Shown: one piece after another, positions 52,582-62,067 of the stretch
How positions within the stretch are numbered: the stretch's first letter is position 1
Layout: every line of letters begins with the position of its first letter
Source: Sandaracinaceae bacterium
GTDB taxonomy: Bacteria > Myxococcota_A > Polyangia > Polyangiales > Sandaracinaceae
Assembly (NCBI GenBank): GCA_019637095.1
Contig: JAHBWG010000012.1
Location: 86,197 to 150,196, forward strand
Direction of reading: 5' to 3'
DNA: 64,000 nt
Made by a program: the position numbers and the translations under genes
The notes under the pieces: model-generated
Databases searched by the model: none
The model's input: only the letters and a program-made list of their open reading frames with translations
What the model was told of the DNA's origin: nothing

Positions 52582-54282
52582 GTGGCGGCGCGCCGGCCGA
52601 CCCGCGACCTCGCGCCCACCGGCCCGGTGGGCATCCTCGATCGCGCGGTCGAGCTCGCGCGTGAGGGCGGCGCCGACGTGCTCGCGCCGGCCTGGTTGGG
52701 CGGCGGCGTCCTCGCGGCGGTGGTCGTCGGCGTCTATTACCTCGAGCGGATCGAGGGGATCACGACCTTGCGGCTGCCCGCGGCGCTCCTCCTGGTGCTC
52801 GCGTGGTGGGCGCGCGCATACCTCGTCGGGCGCGCGTCGCGCGCGGTCGTCGGCGCGCTGTGGGACGCGCACGCGGAGCCGGACGCGGGCCGCCCGGTCG
52901 ACGTGCTGCGCACCGCGGTGGTCGTCGGCCTCGGGCTCTGGGTCTGGTCGTGGCTCCTCGTCCTCGGGAGCCTCGCCGGGCCGGTCGGCGTGCTGCTCGT
53001 CGTGCCGCTCTTCGCGCTGCGCGGCGCCGTCGCGCCGTCGTGGCTCGCGCGCGCCGCGTGCTCCGCGCGCGCCGGGTGGCGCGGGCTCTACGCGGCGTTC
53101 GGCGACTCGGGCGGGCAGCGCTTCGCCGGCATCGTCAGCGAGGCGTTCCTGCTCGGCGCGGCGGTCGCGCTCGTCGCGAACCTCTTCGGTGTCTTGATCT
53201 TCGGCGCGGTGCTCGCGCGCGCCTTCGGCGGCTTCGAGCTCTCCGCGATCGAGTCGTTCGTCTCGCCCGAGAACACCTTCGTCGTCCTGGTCGTCGCGGC
53301 CGTCGCGCTGGTCGCGCTCGAGCCGGTCCGGGCGGCGCACGCGGCGTGCGTGTTCGTGGGGGCGCGGGTGCGCGCGGAGGGGCTCGATCTGCGCGCGACG
53401 ATCGACACGGCGATCCGGCACTCGAACGAGAAGCGCAGCCGCGGCGCGCCGGCGGCGGCGAAGGTCGCCGCGGCGGTGGCGCTGGCCCTCGGCGCGCTGG
53501 CGGGTCCACCGGCGCAGGCGCAGCCGCCGGGGTGGGAGCCGCCGCCCGACCTCGAGGACTACCTCACGGAGGACGCCCCCTACTCGAGCGAGGCGCTGCC
53601 CGAGCTGCCCACCGACCCGGGGCCGATCGATCCGATCGTGCTGACGCCCGAGGATCTCGCGGTGCAGGCGGACGTCGACGCGATCCTCGCGCGCGCCGAG
53701 TTCCGCGAGTTCGCGGACCAGCGCGGGGCGGGCCTGCGCGAGCTGTTCGATCGGCTCCTGGAGTGGCTCGGGCGCCCGCGCGAGGAGCTGACGCGCGCCG
53801 GCGGGCCGCGCCTGCCGGCGATCCCGCTCCCCGGCGCGTGGGCCTTCCTCGCGATCGGGCTCGCGTTGCTCGCGGGCATCGGCGCGTACCTGTTCGTCAC
53901 GCGGCGGCGCGCCGCCGAGGCCGAGGCGCAGGCGTCCGTCGAGGCCGCCGCGAGCGCGGACATCCGCGACCGCGCGCCGCGCTCGTTCCTGGACGAGGCG
54001 TCCGCGCTCGCCGAGCAAGGAAACTTGCGCGAGGCCCTGCGCGCGCTCTACCTCGCGACGCTCGTCGCGCTCGATCGGCGCCGGCTCATCGCGTTCGATC
54101 CGCACCTGACGAACTGGCAGTACCTGCGCCAGATGCCTCGTGGCGCGGTGCGCGAGGCGTTCTCGCAGTTCACGCGCGTGTTCGATCACAAGTGGTACGG
54201 GCGCGAGGACACGAGCCACGACGAGTACGAGCGGTGTCGCGACCTCGCGCGTCGAATCGTCGAGCCGGAGGCGAGCGCGTGA
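52582..54282 (+). CDS. DUF4129-domain membrane protein
   Basis: The 566-residue product has five or six membrane helices in the first 300 residues, a signal-like helix ending GPPAQAQPPG (~315), a periplasmic segment, another helix (~425-442, WAFLAIGLALLAGIGAYLFV) and a C-terminal cytoplasmic DUF4129 domain (ALAEQGNLREALRALYLATL, DPHLTNWQYLRQM, FTRVFDHKWYGRED). DUF4129 proteins usually neighbour MoxR and DUF58 genes, as here, and are thought to help assemble or insert membrane or envelope complexes. A 24-bp tandem repeat covers its stop codon and the next start. Confidence 0.88.
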   Translation: MAARRPTRDLAPTGPVGILDRAVELAREGGADVLAPAWLGGGVLAAVVVGVYYLERIEGITTLRLPAALLLVLAWWARAYLVGRASRAVVGALWDAHAEPDAGRPVDVLRTAVVVGLGLWVWSWLLVLGSLAGPVGVLLVVPLFALRGAVAPSWLARAACSARAGWRGLYAAFGDSGGQRFAGIVSEAFLLGAAVALVANLFGVLIFGAVLARAFGGFELSAIESFVSPENTFVVLVVAAVALVALEPVRAAHAACVFVGARVRAEGLDLRATIDTAIRHSNEKRSRGAPAAAKVAAAVALALGALAGPPAQAQPPGWEPPPDLEDYLTEDAPYSSEALPELPTDPGPIDPIVLTPEDLAVQADVDAILARAEFREFADQRGAGLRELFDRLLEWLGRPREELTRAGGPRLPAIPLPGAWAFLAIGLALLAGIGAYLFVTRRRAAEAEAQASVEAAASADIRDRAPRSFLDEASALAEQGNLREALRALYLATLVALDRRRLIAFDPHLTNWQYLRQMPRGAVREAFSQFTRVFDHKWYGREDTSHDEYERCRDLARRIVEPEASA

Positions 54283-54382
54283 GGAGCGCCGGAGGCGAGC
54301 GCGTGAGGAGCGCCGGAGGCGAGCGCGTGAGGAGCGCCGGATGCGAGCGCGTGAGGAGAGCGCCGGAGGCGAGCGCGTGAGC
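54264..54382. repeat. Tandem 24-bp repeats across a stop/start junction
   Basis: GCCGGAGGCGAGCGCGTGAG plus GAGC (24 bp) occurs at 54264, 54288 and 54312. A 26-bp variant follows at 54336 and a partial copy at 54362-54382. Every unit carries GCGTGAG, the overlapping stop/start of the DUF4129 and DUF4350 genes. Only the first TGA acts as the stop, and only the last GTG opens the downstream gene. This looks like recent amplification of an original GTGA overlap. Confidence 0.85.
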
Positions 54383-55714
54383 AAGGCCCTGCGTCGCGCC
54401 GTGATCGGCGCGCTCGTGCTCGTCGCGTTCGGCACCGCCGGCCTGATGTGCGTGCGCGTCGGCGAGCGGGGCCGCTACGTCGGCGCGTACAGCACCTACG
54501 GCGCCGGGCCCGAGGGGACGCGCGGGCTCTACCTCCTCGCCGAGCAGCTCGGCGCCCAGCCCACGCGCTGGGCGGAGGAGCTCGGCCGCCTGCCGGACGG
54601 CGCGATGCTCGTCGCGCTCGGCAGCTGCCAGCAGGTGATGCGCCGCGAGCTCGGCCGCATCGAGCGCGAGCAGCTCCACGCCTGGGTGCGCCGCGGCGGC
54701 ACCCTCGTCGTCGCCGGCGTGCCCGACTACCTCTCGCGCGACGCGCTCGGCGTGGAGCTCCTCTCGGGCCCCGGCGAGTGCCGGCCGACCGAGGGGCTGA
54801 TCGCGGTGCTCGACCGCGCGGAGGGCCGGCGCCAGCTCCGCAAGCGCGAGACGGACCCCGACGCGCGCGAGCTCGACGAGCTCGCCCAGGCGCTGCGCGA
54901 CGATCCGTACGGGACCTACGACGAGCTGCTCGAGCAGGCCGAGCTGCCGGAGGCGCGCGCCGCGGTCGGGGTGGGCGCGCCGCTCGACGGGGTGCCGCTC
55001 GTCGGCATCAGGCAGCCCCTGCGCATCCGCGTCGACGACGGCGCCATCGACGGCGCGTCGCCGTTCTCGCGCAGCACCCTGATGCGCCTCGACGGCCCGG
55101 ACGGCGAGCCGGCCGCGGTGCGCGTCGACGTCGGCGAGGGCCGCGTGATCGTGCTGGCCTCGTCGAGCATGCTCCAGAACCGCGACCTCGCGACGCAGAA
55201 CGGGGGCGTCCTGTTCTCCCGCCTCGTCCGCGAGCACGGCGGGCCGATCCTCTTCGACGAGTTCCACCTCGGCGTCGGCCAGCGTCGCTCGCTCATGCGG
55301 TACCTGCGCCAGACGGGCGTAGGGCCCGTCGTGCTGCAAATCTTGTTGCTGGTCGTCTTCGTCCTGTGGCGCGTCGGCGCCTCGTTCGGTGCGCCCGCGC
55401 GGCCTGCGCCCGAGGACCCGGCGGGCACCGCCTCGTACGTCGAGGGCGTGGGCACCCTCTACGCGAAGGCCCGGGATCCCAAGGGCGCGATCGAGATCCT
55501 CGTGCGCCGCGCGCTCGAGCGGATCGCGCGGCACCACCACGTCGCGAGCCGCGACGCGCAGAAGATCGCCGAGGCGCTCGACGAGCGGCGGCAGACGGAC
55601 GCGGCCGAGGCCGTCCGCGCGATCGAGCGCGCGGCCGCGTCGCCGCCGGCGCGGGGCGGGCTCGAGCGGTTCACCGCGCGGCTCGACGAGCTCACGCGCG
55701 TCGCGACCGCCTGA
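54377..55714 (+). CDS. DUF4350-domain membrane protein
   Basis: The 445-residue product has an N-terminal helix (AVIGALVLVAFGTAGLMCV), a DUF4350 domain (GPEGTRGLYLLAEQLGAQPT, LHAWVRRGGTLVVAGVP, GRVIVLASSSMLQNRDLA, ILFDEFHLGVGQ), a second helix (~317-335, VVLQILLLVVFVLWRVG) and a cytoplasmic tail. It is a regular partner of MoxR/DUF58/DUF4129 clusters. The GTG is the last copy in a tandem repeat of the former stop/start overlap. Confidence 0.88.
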   Translation: MSKALRRAVIGALVLVAFGTAGLMCVRVGERGRYVGAYSTYGAGPEGTRGLYLLAEQLGAQPTRWAEELGRLPDGAMLVALGSCQQVMRRELGRIEREQLHAWVRRGGTLVVAGVPDYLSRDALGVELLSGPGECRPTEGLIAVLDRAEGRRQLRKRETDPDARELDELAQALRDDPYGTYDELLEQAELPEARAAVGVGAPLDGVPLVGIRQPLRIRVDDGAIDGASPFSRSTLMRLDGPDGEPAAVRVDVGEGRVIVLASSSMLQNRDLATQNGGVLFSRLVREHGGPILFDEFHLGVGQRRSLMRYLRQTGVGPVVLQILLLVVFVLWRVGASFGAPARPAPEDPAGTASYVEGVGTLYAKARDPKGAIEILVRRALERIARHHHVASRDAQKIAEALDERRQTDAAEAVRAIERAAASPPARGGLERFTARLDELTRVATA

Positions 55715-55791
55715 CGGAGCGGCGCGGTCCGTCGCCTCGGCGGCTCCAGGCTGGCGCGCGGGCGCGACAATCGGTAGAACCGGGCACCCCG

Positions 55792-56751
55792 ATGGAGCAC
55801 GTCGAAGAGCTCAAGGCCCTGCGGGACGACATCCATCGCGAGGTCGCGAAGGTGATCGTCGGGCAGGAAGAGACGATCGAGGAGATGCTCGTGGCGCTGC
55901 TCGCGCAGGGCCACGTGCTGCTCGAGGGCGTGCCGGGCACGGCCAAGACCCTCATGGTGCGCACGCTCGCCGCCGCCATCGATCTCGAGTTCGGGCGGGT
56001 GCAGTTCACGCCCGACCTGATGCCGAGCGACATCCTCGGCACCAACGTGTTCGACTTCAAGTCGAGCGCGTTCCGCCTCACCAAAGGGCCGATCTTCACC
56101 GAGCTCCTGCTCGCCGACGAGATCAACCGCGCGCCCGCCAAGACGCAGAGCGCCTTGCTCGAGGCGATGCAGGAGCGGCAGGTCTCGATCGACGCGCAGC
56201 GCCACGTGCTCAGCCCCAACTTCACGGTGTTCGCGACGCAGAACCCGGTGGAGCAGGAGGGGACGTATCCGCTCCCGGAGGCGCAGCTCGACCGGTTCCT
56301 CCTGAAGATCCAGGTCGGCTACCCGAGCGAGGCCGAGGAGGACCGCATCCTGCGCATGGCCGGGATCGGCGTCGGCTCGGTCGAGGTCGAGGCGGCGGGC
56401 ATCACGCCGGTCGCGTCCGCCGAGACGCTCGCGCGCGTGCGCGGCCTCGCGAACGCGGTCGAGGTGCACGACCCCGTGCGCGGCTACATCCGCGACCTGA
56501 TGCGCGCGACGCGGCAGACGCCGATGATCCTGCTCGGCGCGGGGCCGCGCGCCGGCGTCCACCTGCTCGTCGCGTCGCGCTGGTTCGCGGCGCTCGCCGG
56601 GCGCACGTTCGTCACGCCCGACGACGTGCAGCGCGCGGCGCACCCGGTGATCTGCCACCGGCTCGTGCTCGCGCCGGAGGTGGAGCTCGACGGGCTCGGC
56701 GCGGCGGAGGTCCTCGACCGCGTCTCGTCGACCGTCGAGGTCCCGCGGTGA
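55792..56751 (+). CDS. MoxR-family AAA+ ATPase
   Basis: The 319-residue product has Walker A LLEGVPGTAKTLMVR, Walker B ELLLADEINRAPAKTQSALL, sensor 1 VFATQNPVEQEGTYPLPEAQ and LDRFLLKI. MoxR ATPases act with VWA/DUF58 proteins to activate or insert enzyme complexes. This one lies with DUF58, DUF4129 and DUF4350 partners. The ATG is 77 bp after the DUF4350 stop, and the stop overlaps the DUF58 start by 4 bp. Confidence 0.95.
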   Translation: MEHVEELKALRDDIHREVAKVIVGQEETIEEMLVALLAQGHVLLEGVPGTAKTLMVRTLAAAIDLEFGRVQFTPDLMPSDILGTNVFDFKSSAFRLTKGPIFTELLLADEINRAPAKTQSALLEAMQERQVSIDAQRHVLSPNFTVFATQNPVEQEGTYPLPEAQLDRFLLKIQVGYPSEAEEDRILRMAGIGVGSVEVEAAGITPVASAETLARVRGLANAVEVHDPVRGYIRDLMRATRQTPMILLGAGPRAGVHLLVASRWFAALAGRTFVTPDDVQRAAHPVICHRLVLAPEVELDGLGAAEVLDRVSSTVEVPR

Positions 56752-58100
56752 GCGACGCGGCCGACGACGACGACGATCGGCCGGCGAAGAAGCTCGTCCC
56801 GGGGAGCCGGCTCGCGATGCTCGCGGCGGGCGGCCTGCCGCTCGCGTTCCTCGATGGCGGGACGGGGCTCGGTCTCGGCGCGGCGGCGCTCTTCGACGCG
56901 GCGCTCGTCGCGGCGGCGGCGCTCGAGGCGCGCGCGCTCGCCCGGCGCGCGCCGGAGGTGGAGCGCCGGATGGACAGCCGGCTCGTCGTCGGCGTCGAGA
57001 ACCGGATCACCGTCCACCTGCGCAACCCGGACGCGCGCGCGATCCGTGTCACCGTGCGCGACGACCTGCCGCCGGGCTGGGAGGCGGATCCGCCGGAGCT
57101 CTCGCTCGAGCTGCCCGGTCACGCGCGCCGCGAGCTCTCGTACACGGTCGTTCCGCCCAAGCGCGGTCGCTTCCGGTTCGGCAGCCTGCACCTCAAGCTC
57201 GAGGGCACGGCGCGGCTCGGCGCCTCGATCGTGAAGGTGCCGGCGAGCGCGGACGCGCGCGTGTTCCCCAACGTGCTCGGGCCGCGCCGCTACGAGCTCG
57301 CGGCGCGCCTCGGGGATCTCGCCGCGGAGGGCTTCCGCGCGATCCGCAAGGCGGGCGGCGGCGGCGAGTTCGAGCAGCTGCGCGAGTACGTCTCGGGCGA
57401 CGCGTACCGAGACCTCGACTGGAAGTCGACGGCGAAGCGGCAGCGGCCGGTGACGCGCGTGTTCGAGCAGGAGCGCTCGCAGACGGTGCTCCTCGCGATC
57501 GACGCGGGGCGCATGATGGCGACGCGCCTCGGGCGCATCTCCAAGCTCGACCACGCGATCAACGCGGCGCTCCTCCTCGGGTGGGTCGCCCTGCGCAAGG
57601 GCGACCGCGTCGGGCTCGTGGTGTTCGGCGATCAGGTGCACCAGTTCGTCGCGCCCGGGCGCGGGCAGGCGCAGTACCGCAAGATCCTCGACGCGCTCTA
57701 CGCGATCGAGGCGGAGGACACCTTCGTCGACTTCCGGCGGCTCGTGGAGTTCGTGCAGATCCGCCAGCGCAAGCGCGCGCTGCTCGTGATGTTCAGCGAC
57801 CTGCTCGACGAGGCGCACGCGATGCCGCTCGCCGAGCACGCGGCGCTCCTGCGCCGGCGGCACCTCGCGGTGTGCGTCACGATGCACGACCCGGTCGCGG
57901 AGCGGCTCGCCGACGCGCCGGTCGAGGACGCCAAGGCGGCGTACATGCGCGCCGCGGCGGCGGACCTGCTCGCGGAGCGCGAGCACGTGAAGGCGCACCT
58001 CCAGAAGAGCGGCGTGCAGCTCGTCGAGGCCCCGCCCGGGGAGCTCGCGGTCGCTACCGTGAACCGCTACCTCGCGATCAAGGCACGCCACAGCCTGTGA
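56748..58100 (+). CDS. DUF58-domain protein (VWA-like MoxR partner)
   Basis: The 450-residue product has two N-terminal hydrophobic segments (~25-60), a beta domain, and a DUF58 signature EFEQLREYVSGDAYRDLDWK then STAKRQRPVTRVFEQERSQT. A VWA-like segment follows in which the MIDAS DxSxS is replaced: LLAIDAGRMMATRL has D-A-G-R-M. KGDRVGLVVFGDQVHQFV and ALLVMFSDLLDE follow. It likely acts with the MoxR ATPase encoded upstream (GTGA overlap). It converges with the next gene, 16 bp away. Confidence 0.92.
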   Translation: MSDAADDDDDRPAKKLVPGSRLAMLAAGGLPLAFLDGGTGLGLGAAALFDAALVAAAALEARALARRAPEVERRMDSRLVVGVENRITVHLRNPDARAIRVTVRDDLPPGWEADPPELSLELPGHARRELSYTVVPPKRGRFRFGSLHLKLEGTARLGASIVKVPASADARVFPNVLGPRRYELAARLGDLAAEGFRAIRKAGGGGEFEQLREYVSGDAYRDLDWKSTAKRQRPVTRVFEQERSQTVLLAIDAGRMMATRLGRISKLDHAINAALLLGWVALRKGDRVGLVVFGDQVHQFVAPGRGQAQYRKILDALYAIEAEDTFVDFRRLVEFVQIRQRKRALLVMFSDLLDEAHAMPLAEHAALLRRRHLAVCVTMHDPVAERLADAPVEDAKAAYMRAAAADLLAEREHVKAHLQKSGVQLVEAPPGELAVATVNRYLAIKARHSL

Positions 58101-58116
58101 CGGCGCGCGACGGTGC

Positions 58117-59457
58117 TCACGCGTCGCCGGTGCGGCGCAAGAGGATGTGCGCGACGCGATCGACGTGGCGCGTGTCGGCGACCTTCTCGACGCGCTCGAT
58201 CGCGTAGCCGCGCTGCTCGAGCCAGCGCGACAGCCCGGCGAGGTCGTAGCGGCGGCTGTAGAGCATGGTGACGGCGCGTCGCTCGCTCTCGAGCACGAGG
58301 TCGTGGCAGAAGTTGTAGGAGCCCGGGATGGTCGCCGAGTCGTCGTCCTCGCGCACCCACACGCGCAACCGCACGTCGGCGGGGCGGCGGCCGAGCGCGG
58401 CCTCCCAGCGGCGGTAGGGCCCCTCGAGCAGGAGGCGCCGGTGCGTCTCGGCCGCCGTCTCCGTCTCGCTCGGCTGCGTCATGCGGTAGACCGGGTCGAG
58501 CTCGGGGCGCTCGGAGCGCAGGCCCACCTCGAGCCACAGCAGGTCCCCCGGGCGCGTCAGGAAGTGGAGCTTCTGCCGCACGAACGCGTCCTCGTGCCGC
58601 ACGTTGCCGAACACGTTGCCGAGGATGAGCACGAGCCGGCGGCTCGCGTCGGGATCGTGCCGCTCCGACGGGAGGCGGCGCGCGAAGTCGAGCGGACCCT
58701 CCTCGAAGTCGGCGCAGACCGCGGTGACCTGCGCGCGCTCGAACGGCAACCCCGTGACGGCGCGCCGCGCGGCGAGGGCGGCGCGCAGCAAGAGCGAGAT
58801 CGACACGTCCACGAGCGTGAGCGACCGCCACGGCGGCGGGTCGACCGCCTCGGCCTCCTCGAGCGCCCCGAGGATCACGACCTCCTTGCCGCCCTCGCCC
58901 GGGCCGAGGCTGATGACGTCGAGCCCGCGCGTACGCCCGCGTCGCCCCACGCCCATCGCGGCGGCGATCGGGCCCTTGGCCGAGCCGTCCTTCGCGCGCC
59001 CCGTCGAGAGCCACTCGCGCGCCGCGTGCCGCACGCCGGCGAGCCACGTCGCCTGCTCGTAGCCGCCGCGGATGAGGTTCTCCCACGCGAGCGCGCCCTG
59101 CGGCTCGAAGTAGAGGAACCGGTGGCCGAGGTAGTCGTAGTGCATTCGATCTCGCAAGAGACGTTGCAGCTCCGACGGGTTCGCCTCCGGCGCGATGTCG
59201 AGGTGCGTCATGCCGCTGTCGAGATCGCCCGCGCCGGCGCCCGCGCGCTCGCGCAGCGCGGCGATCTGCGCGGCGAACGCGCTCTCGACCTGCGCGAGCT
59301 TGCCGGGCTTGAGCTCGCCCACCGCCCCCGTGCGCCAGTTCTGGATCGTCTCCGGGCTCACGCCGAAGATCTGCGCGAGCTCGCGCTCCTCCGAGAGCCC
59401 GAGCGCGTCCGCCATCGCGAACAGCAGCGAAAAGACCTGCGCGTCCTTCTTGCTCAT
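58117..59457 (-). CDS. HTH-domain fused to EgtD-like (histidine-specific-type) methyltransferase
   Basis: The 446-residue product has residues ~10-65 as a helix-turn-helix of XRE/CII type (ELAQIFGVSPETIQNWRTGA). The rest (~100-440) looks like the Methyltransf_33/EgtD family of SAM-dependent enzymes: DVISLGPGEGGKEVVILGAL for SAM binding, SLTLVDVSISLLLRAALAA with the acidic VDVS site, RRLVLILGNVFGNVRHED, and a C-terminal DLVLESERRAVTMLYSRRYD. EgtD makes hercynine in ergothioneine synthesis, but no egtB is nearby, so the substrate is open. A Shine-Dalgarno (GAAGGA) precedes the ATG. Fusion of a DNA-binding domain with this enzyme class is unusual. Confidence 0.75.
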   Translation of the reverse strand: MSKKDAQVFSLLFAMADALGLSEERELAQIFGVSPETIQNWRTGAVGELKPGKLAQVESAFAAQIAALRERAGAGAGDLDSGMTHLDIAPEANPSELQRLLRDRMHYDYLGHRFLYFEPQGALAWENLIRGGYEQATWLAGVRHAAREWLSTGRAKDGSAKGPIAAAMGVGRRGRTRGLDVISLGPGEGGKEVVILGALEEAEAVDPPPWRSLTLVDVSISLLLRAALAARRAVTGLPFERAQVTAVCADFEEGPLDFARRLPSERHDPDASRRLVLILGNVFGNVRHEDAFVRQKLHFLTRPGDLLWLEVGLRSERPELDPVYRMTQPSETETAAETHRRLLLEGPYRRWEAALGRRPADVRLRVWVREDDDSATIPGSYNFCHDLVLESERRAVTMLYSRRYDLAGLSRWLEQRGYAIERVEKVADTRHVDRVAHILLRRTGDA

Positions 59458-59493
59458 CTGTCCTTCTCGCTGATGGTCCGACGGGTCACCGGA

Positions 59494-60507
59494 TTAATAG
59501 CTGAACTTGCCGAGCTTCACCTTGCCGCGGAACACCCAGTAGACGATCGCGGTGTACGTCGCGACGAAGGGGATGCCGATCGCGGCGATGATCGCCATGA
59601 GCCCGAGGGTGGCCTCGCTCGACGCGGCGTTCTCGATGGTGAGGCTCGGGTGCTCGCTCGAGGACACGACGAGGCTCGGGAAGAGCGCCATCCCGAACAG
59701 GAACACGAGCGCCGCGATCGTGCACGACGAGCTGACGAACGCGTAGCCCGGCCGCCCGTGGTGGATCGCGCGCGGGATGTTCGCGATCGCGAGCACCTCG
59801 AGCACGACCACGATCCACGCGGCCGGCCAGCGGGCGAAGTTGGCGGTCGCGTGCGGGACATAGGCGAGCGTGAGCGCGGTGACGAGCGCGTACATCGCGA
59901 GGAACACGAAGAACGTGCGCCACATCCAGCCGTGGACCTTCGCCTGCAGGGCGCCCTCGGTCTTGAGGTAGAGGAAGATCGATCCGTGCATCGCGCACAC
60001 GCTGAGCGCGAACACGCCGACCGCGAGCGAGTAGCCGTCGAACAGGCCGAGCAGGGTGCCTTGGTGCTCGTGCGCCGCGTCGAGCGGGATCCCGCGCATC
60101 ATGTTGCCGGCGGCGACGCCGAAGATCAGCACGATGGTCGCGCTCGAGAGCGCGAAGCTCGCGTCCCAGTACGCGCGCCACGCCTTCGACGGGCGCTTGC
60201 TGCGGAACTCGATCGAGATGGCGCGCCCGATGAGCGAGAACAGCAGCACGATGACCGGGAAGTAGAGCGCGCTCAGCGCGGTGGCGTACGCCTCGGGGAA
60301 CGCGGCGAAGAGCGCGCCACCGAACGTGACGAGCCAGACCTCGTTGCCGTCCCAGAGCGGGCCGATGCTGTTGAGCGCGAGCCGCCGCTCCGTCTCGCCC
60401 CGCACGAGCGGGTAGAGGATGCCGACGCCGAGGTCGAACCCGTCGAGGATCGCGTAGCCCGCGAGCAGGACGCCGAGGATCACGAACCAGAGGGTCGCGA
60501 GGTCCAT
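59494..60507 (-). CDS. cydB: Cytochrome bd ubiquinol oxidase subunit II
   Basis: The 337-residue product has eight or nine membrane helices. The N-terminal WFVILGVLLAGYAILDGFDL, GILYPLVRGETERRLALNSI and GPLWDGNEVWLVTFGGALFA are the CydB hallmarks (including the GPxWDGNEVWL segment). CydB supports the heme-bearing CydA in the high-affinity terminal oxidase. It follows cydA by 4 bp. No cydX-like reading frame or cydCD genes are visible downstream; the HTH-methyltransferase gene follows 36 bp later. Confidence 0.96.
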   Translation of the reverse strand: MDLATLWFVILGVLLAGYAILDGFDLGVGILYPLVRGETERRLALNSIGPLWDGNEVWLVTFGGALFAAFPEAYATALSALYFPVIVLLFSLIGRAISIEFRSKRPSKAWRAYWDASFALSSATIVLIFGVAAGNMMRGIPLDAAHEHQGTLLGLFDGYSLAVGVFALSVCAMHGSIFLYLKTEGALQAKVHGWMWRTFFVFLAMYALVTALTLAYVPHATANFARWPAAWIVVVLEVLAIANIPRAIHHGRPGYAFVSSSCTIAALVFLFGMALFPSLVVSSSEHPSLTIENAASSEATLGLMAIIAAIGIPFVATYTAIVYWVFRGKVKLGKFSY

Positions 60508-60511
60508 CCGC

Positions 60512-61978
60512 TCAGCCCTCCCGCTCCTGCTCGCGCTCGGGCTCGCCCTCGACCGGGTCGCCGCCCGTCATGCGGTGCGGGCTCGCGAGCGAGAGGCGCG
60601 CGGCGGCCTCGCCGAGGCTCCCCTCCTTCGCGCTCGCGCCGAGCGTCGCCGGGTCCTCGGGACCGTGCGCGATCTTCTCGTTCATCACCACGAGCCAGAG
60701 CACCACGAGCGCCACGTAGATGAACGAGAAGAGCACGATCGAGCCGAGCACGTGATCGGCGGGGACGGAGCGAGACACCGCGTCCGACGTGCGCAGCAGG
60801 CCGTAGACGATCCACGGCTGGCGGCCGACCTCGGTCGCGACCCAGCCCGCCTGGTTCGCGACGTAGGGGAGCGGCGCGCTCAGCACGAAGACCCAGAGGA
60901 GCCAGCGGCTCGTGAAGAGGCGGCCGCGCCAGCGCATGGCGAGCCCGAAGAGCGTGAGCCCGATGAAGTACATCCCGAGCCCCGCCATCGCGTGGTACGT
61001 GAGGAAGGGGAGCAGGACGGGGGGCTCCTCGTCGTCGGGGATCTGGTCGAGGCCCGGGACGGGCGTGTCGAAGTCGTCGTGGACGAGGAAGCTGAGCATG
61101 CCGGGCAACGCGATGCCGAAGTGGACGGTCTCGGTCTCGCGGTCGGGCCAGCCGAACAGGTAGAGGTCCGCGCCGCCCTCGCCGGTGTGGAAGTGCGCCT
61201 CGACGGCGGCGAGCTTGCCCGGCTGGTTGACGGCGAGCGCGCGCGCCTGCGCGTGACCGCTCACGAGCATGAGCACGCTGGAGAGCGCGCCGAACACGAG
61301 CCCGACGTCGAACGCGCGCTTGGCGAGGTCCTCGTGGCGCCGCTTCAGCACGTAGTACGCGCTGATGCTCATCGTGAAGAACGCACCGAGGATGAACGCA
61401 CCCAGGAGCACGTGGCCGAGGCGGTGCATGCTCGAGGGGTTGAAGACCATCGCCCAGAAGTCGGTGATCTCCGCGCGGACGTGGCCCTCCTCGCCGACGA
61501 GGTGGTAGCCCGCCGGCGTGTGCATCCACGAGTTCGCGATCACGATCCACACGCTCGAGAACACCGAGCCGGTGAACACCATCACCGTGCTGAAGAGGTG
61601 CATCTTCGGGCCGACGCGGTCCCAGCCGAAGACGAGCACGGCGAGGAAGCCGCTCTCGAGGAAGAACGCGAAGATGCCCTCGGACGCGAGCGCCGAGCCG
61701 AACACGTCGCCGACGAAGCGCGAGTAGGTGGCCCAGTTCGTCCCGAACTCGAACTCCATCACGATCCCGGTCGCGACGCCGACGGCGAAGTTGACGGCGA
61801 AGAGCTTGGTCCAGAACCGCGCGAGCGACTCCCACCGGCGGTCCTTGGTCTTGAGGTACAGGCCCTCGGTGATCACCATCTGCGCGCCGAGCCCGATCGA
61901 GAGCGGCGGGAAGAGGTAGTGGACCATCACCGTCAAGGCGAATTGCAGTCGCGACAAGAGGACGACGTCGAGGTCCAT
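60512..61978 (-). CDS. cydA: Cytochrome bd ubiquinol oxidase subunit I
   Basis: The 488-residue product has [20 protein letters not shown] with the heme-binding His near residue 20, [20 protein letters not shown] with the conserved Glu pair region, [16 protein letters not shown] with the second His, and [20 protein letters not shown], the diagnostic CydA motif. The Q-loop is of the short type. CydA binds hemes b558, b595 and d and oxidises quinol while reducing oxygen. The ATG giving [12 protein letters not shown] is chosen; an upstream ATG adds 14 unconserved residues. The hydrophilic Glu-rich C-terminus ([12 protein letters not shown]) is an unusual extension. Confidence 0.96.
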   Translation of the reverse strand: MDLDVVLLSRLQFALTVMVHYLFPPLSIGLGAQMVITEGLYLKTKDRRWESLARFWTKLFAVNFAVGVATGIVMEFEFGTNWATYSRFVGDVFGSALASEGIFAFFLESGFLAVLVFGWDRVGPKMHLFSTVMVFTGSVFSSVWIVIANSWMHTPAGYHLVGEEGHVRAEITDFWAMVFNPSSMHRLGHVLLGAFILGAFFTMSISAYYVLKRRHEDLAKRAFDVGLVFGALSSVLMLVSGHAQARALAVNQPGKLAAVEAHFHTGEGGADLYLFGWPDRETETVHFGIALPGMLSFLVHDDFDTPVPGLDQIPDDEEPPVLLPFLTYHAMAGLGMYFIGLTLFGLAMRWRGRLFTSRWLLWVFVLSAPLPYVANQAGWVATEVGRQPWIVYGLLRTSDAVSRSVPADHVLGSIVLFSFIYVALVVLWLVVMNEKIAHGPEDPATLGASAKEGSLGEAAARLSLASPHRMTGGDPVEGEPEREQEREG

Positions 61979-62067
61979 GACGGCTCGGGTAGGGTCGGCG
62001 ACGGCCGGGGAGAAGTCCACCGCCGCGATCGCGCGGCGCCCTCCGGCTCGCGCTATGATGCGTCCCC

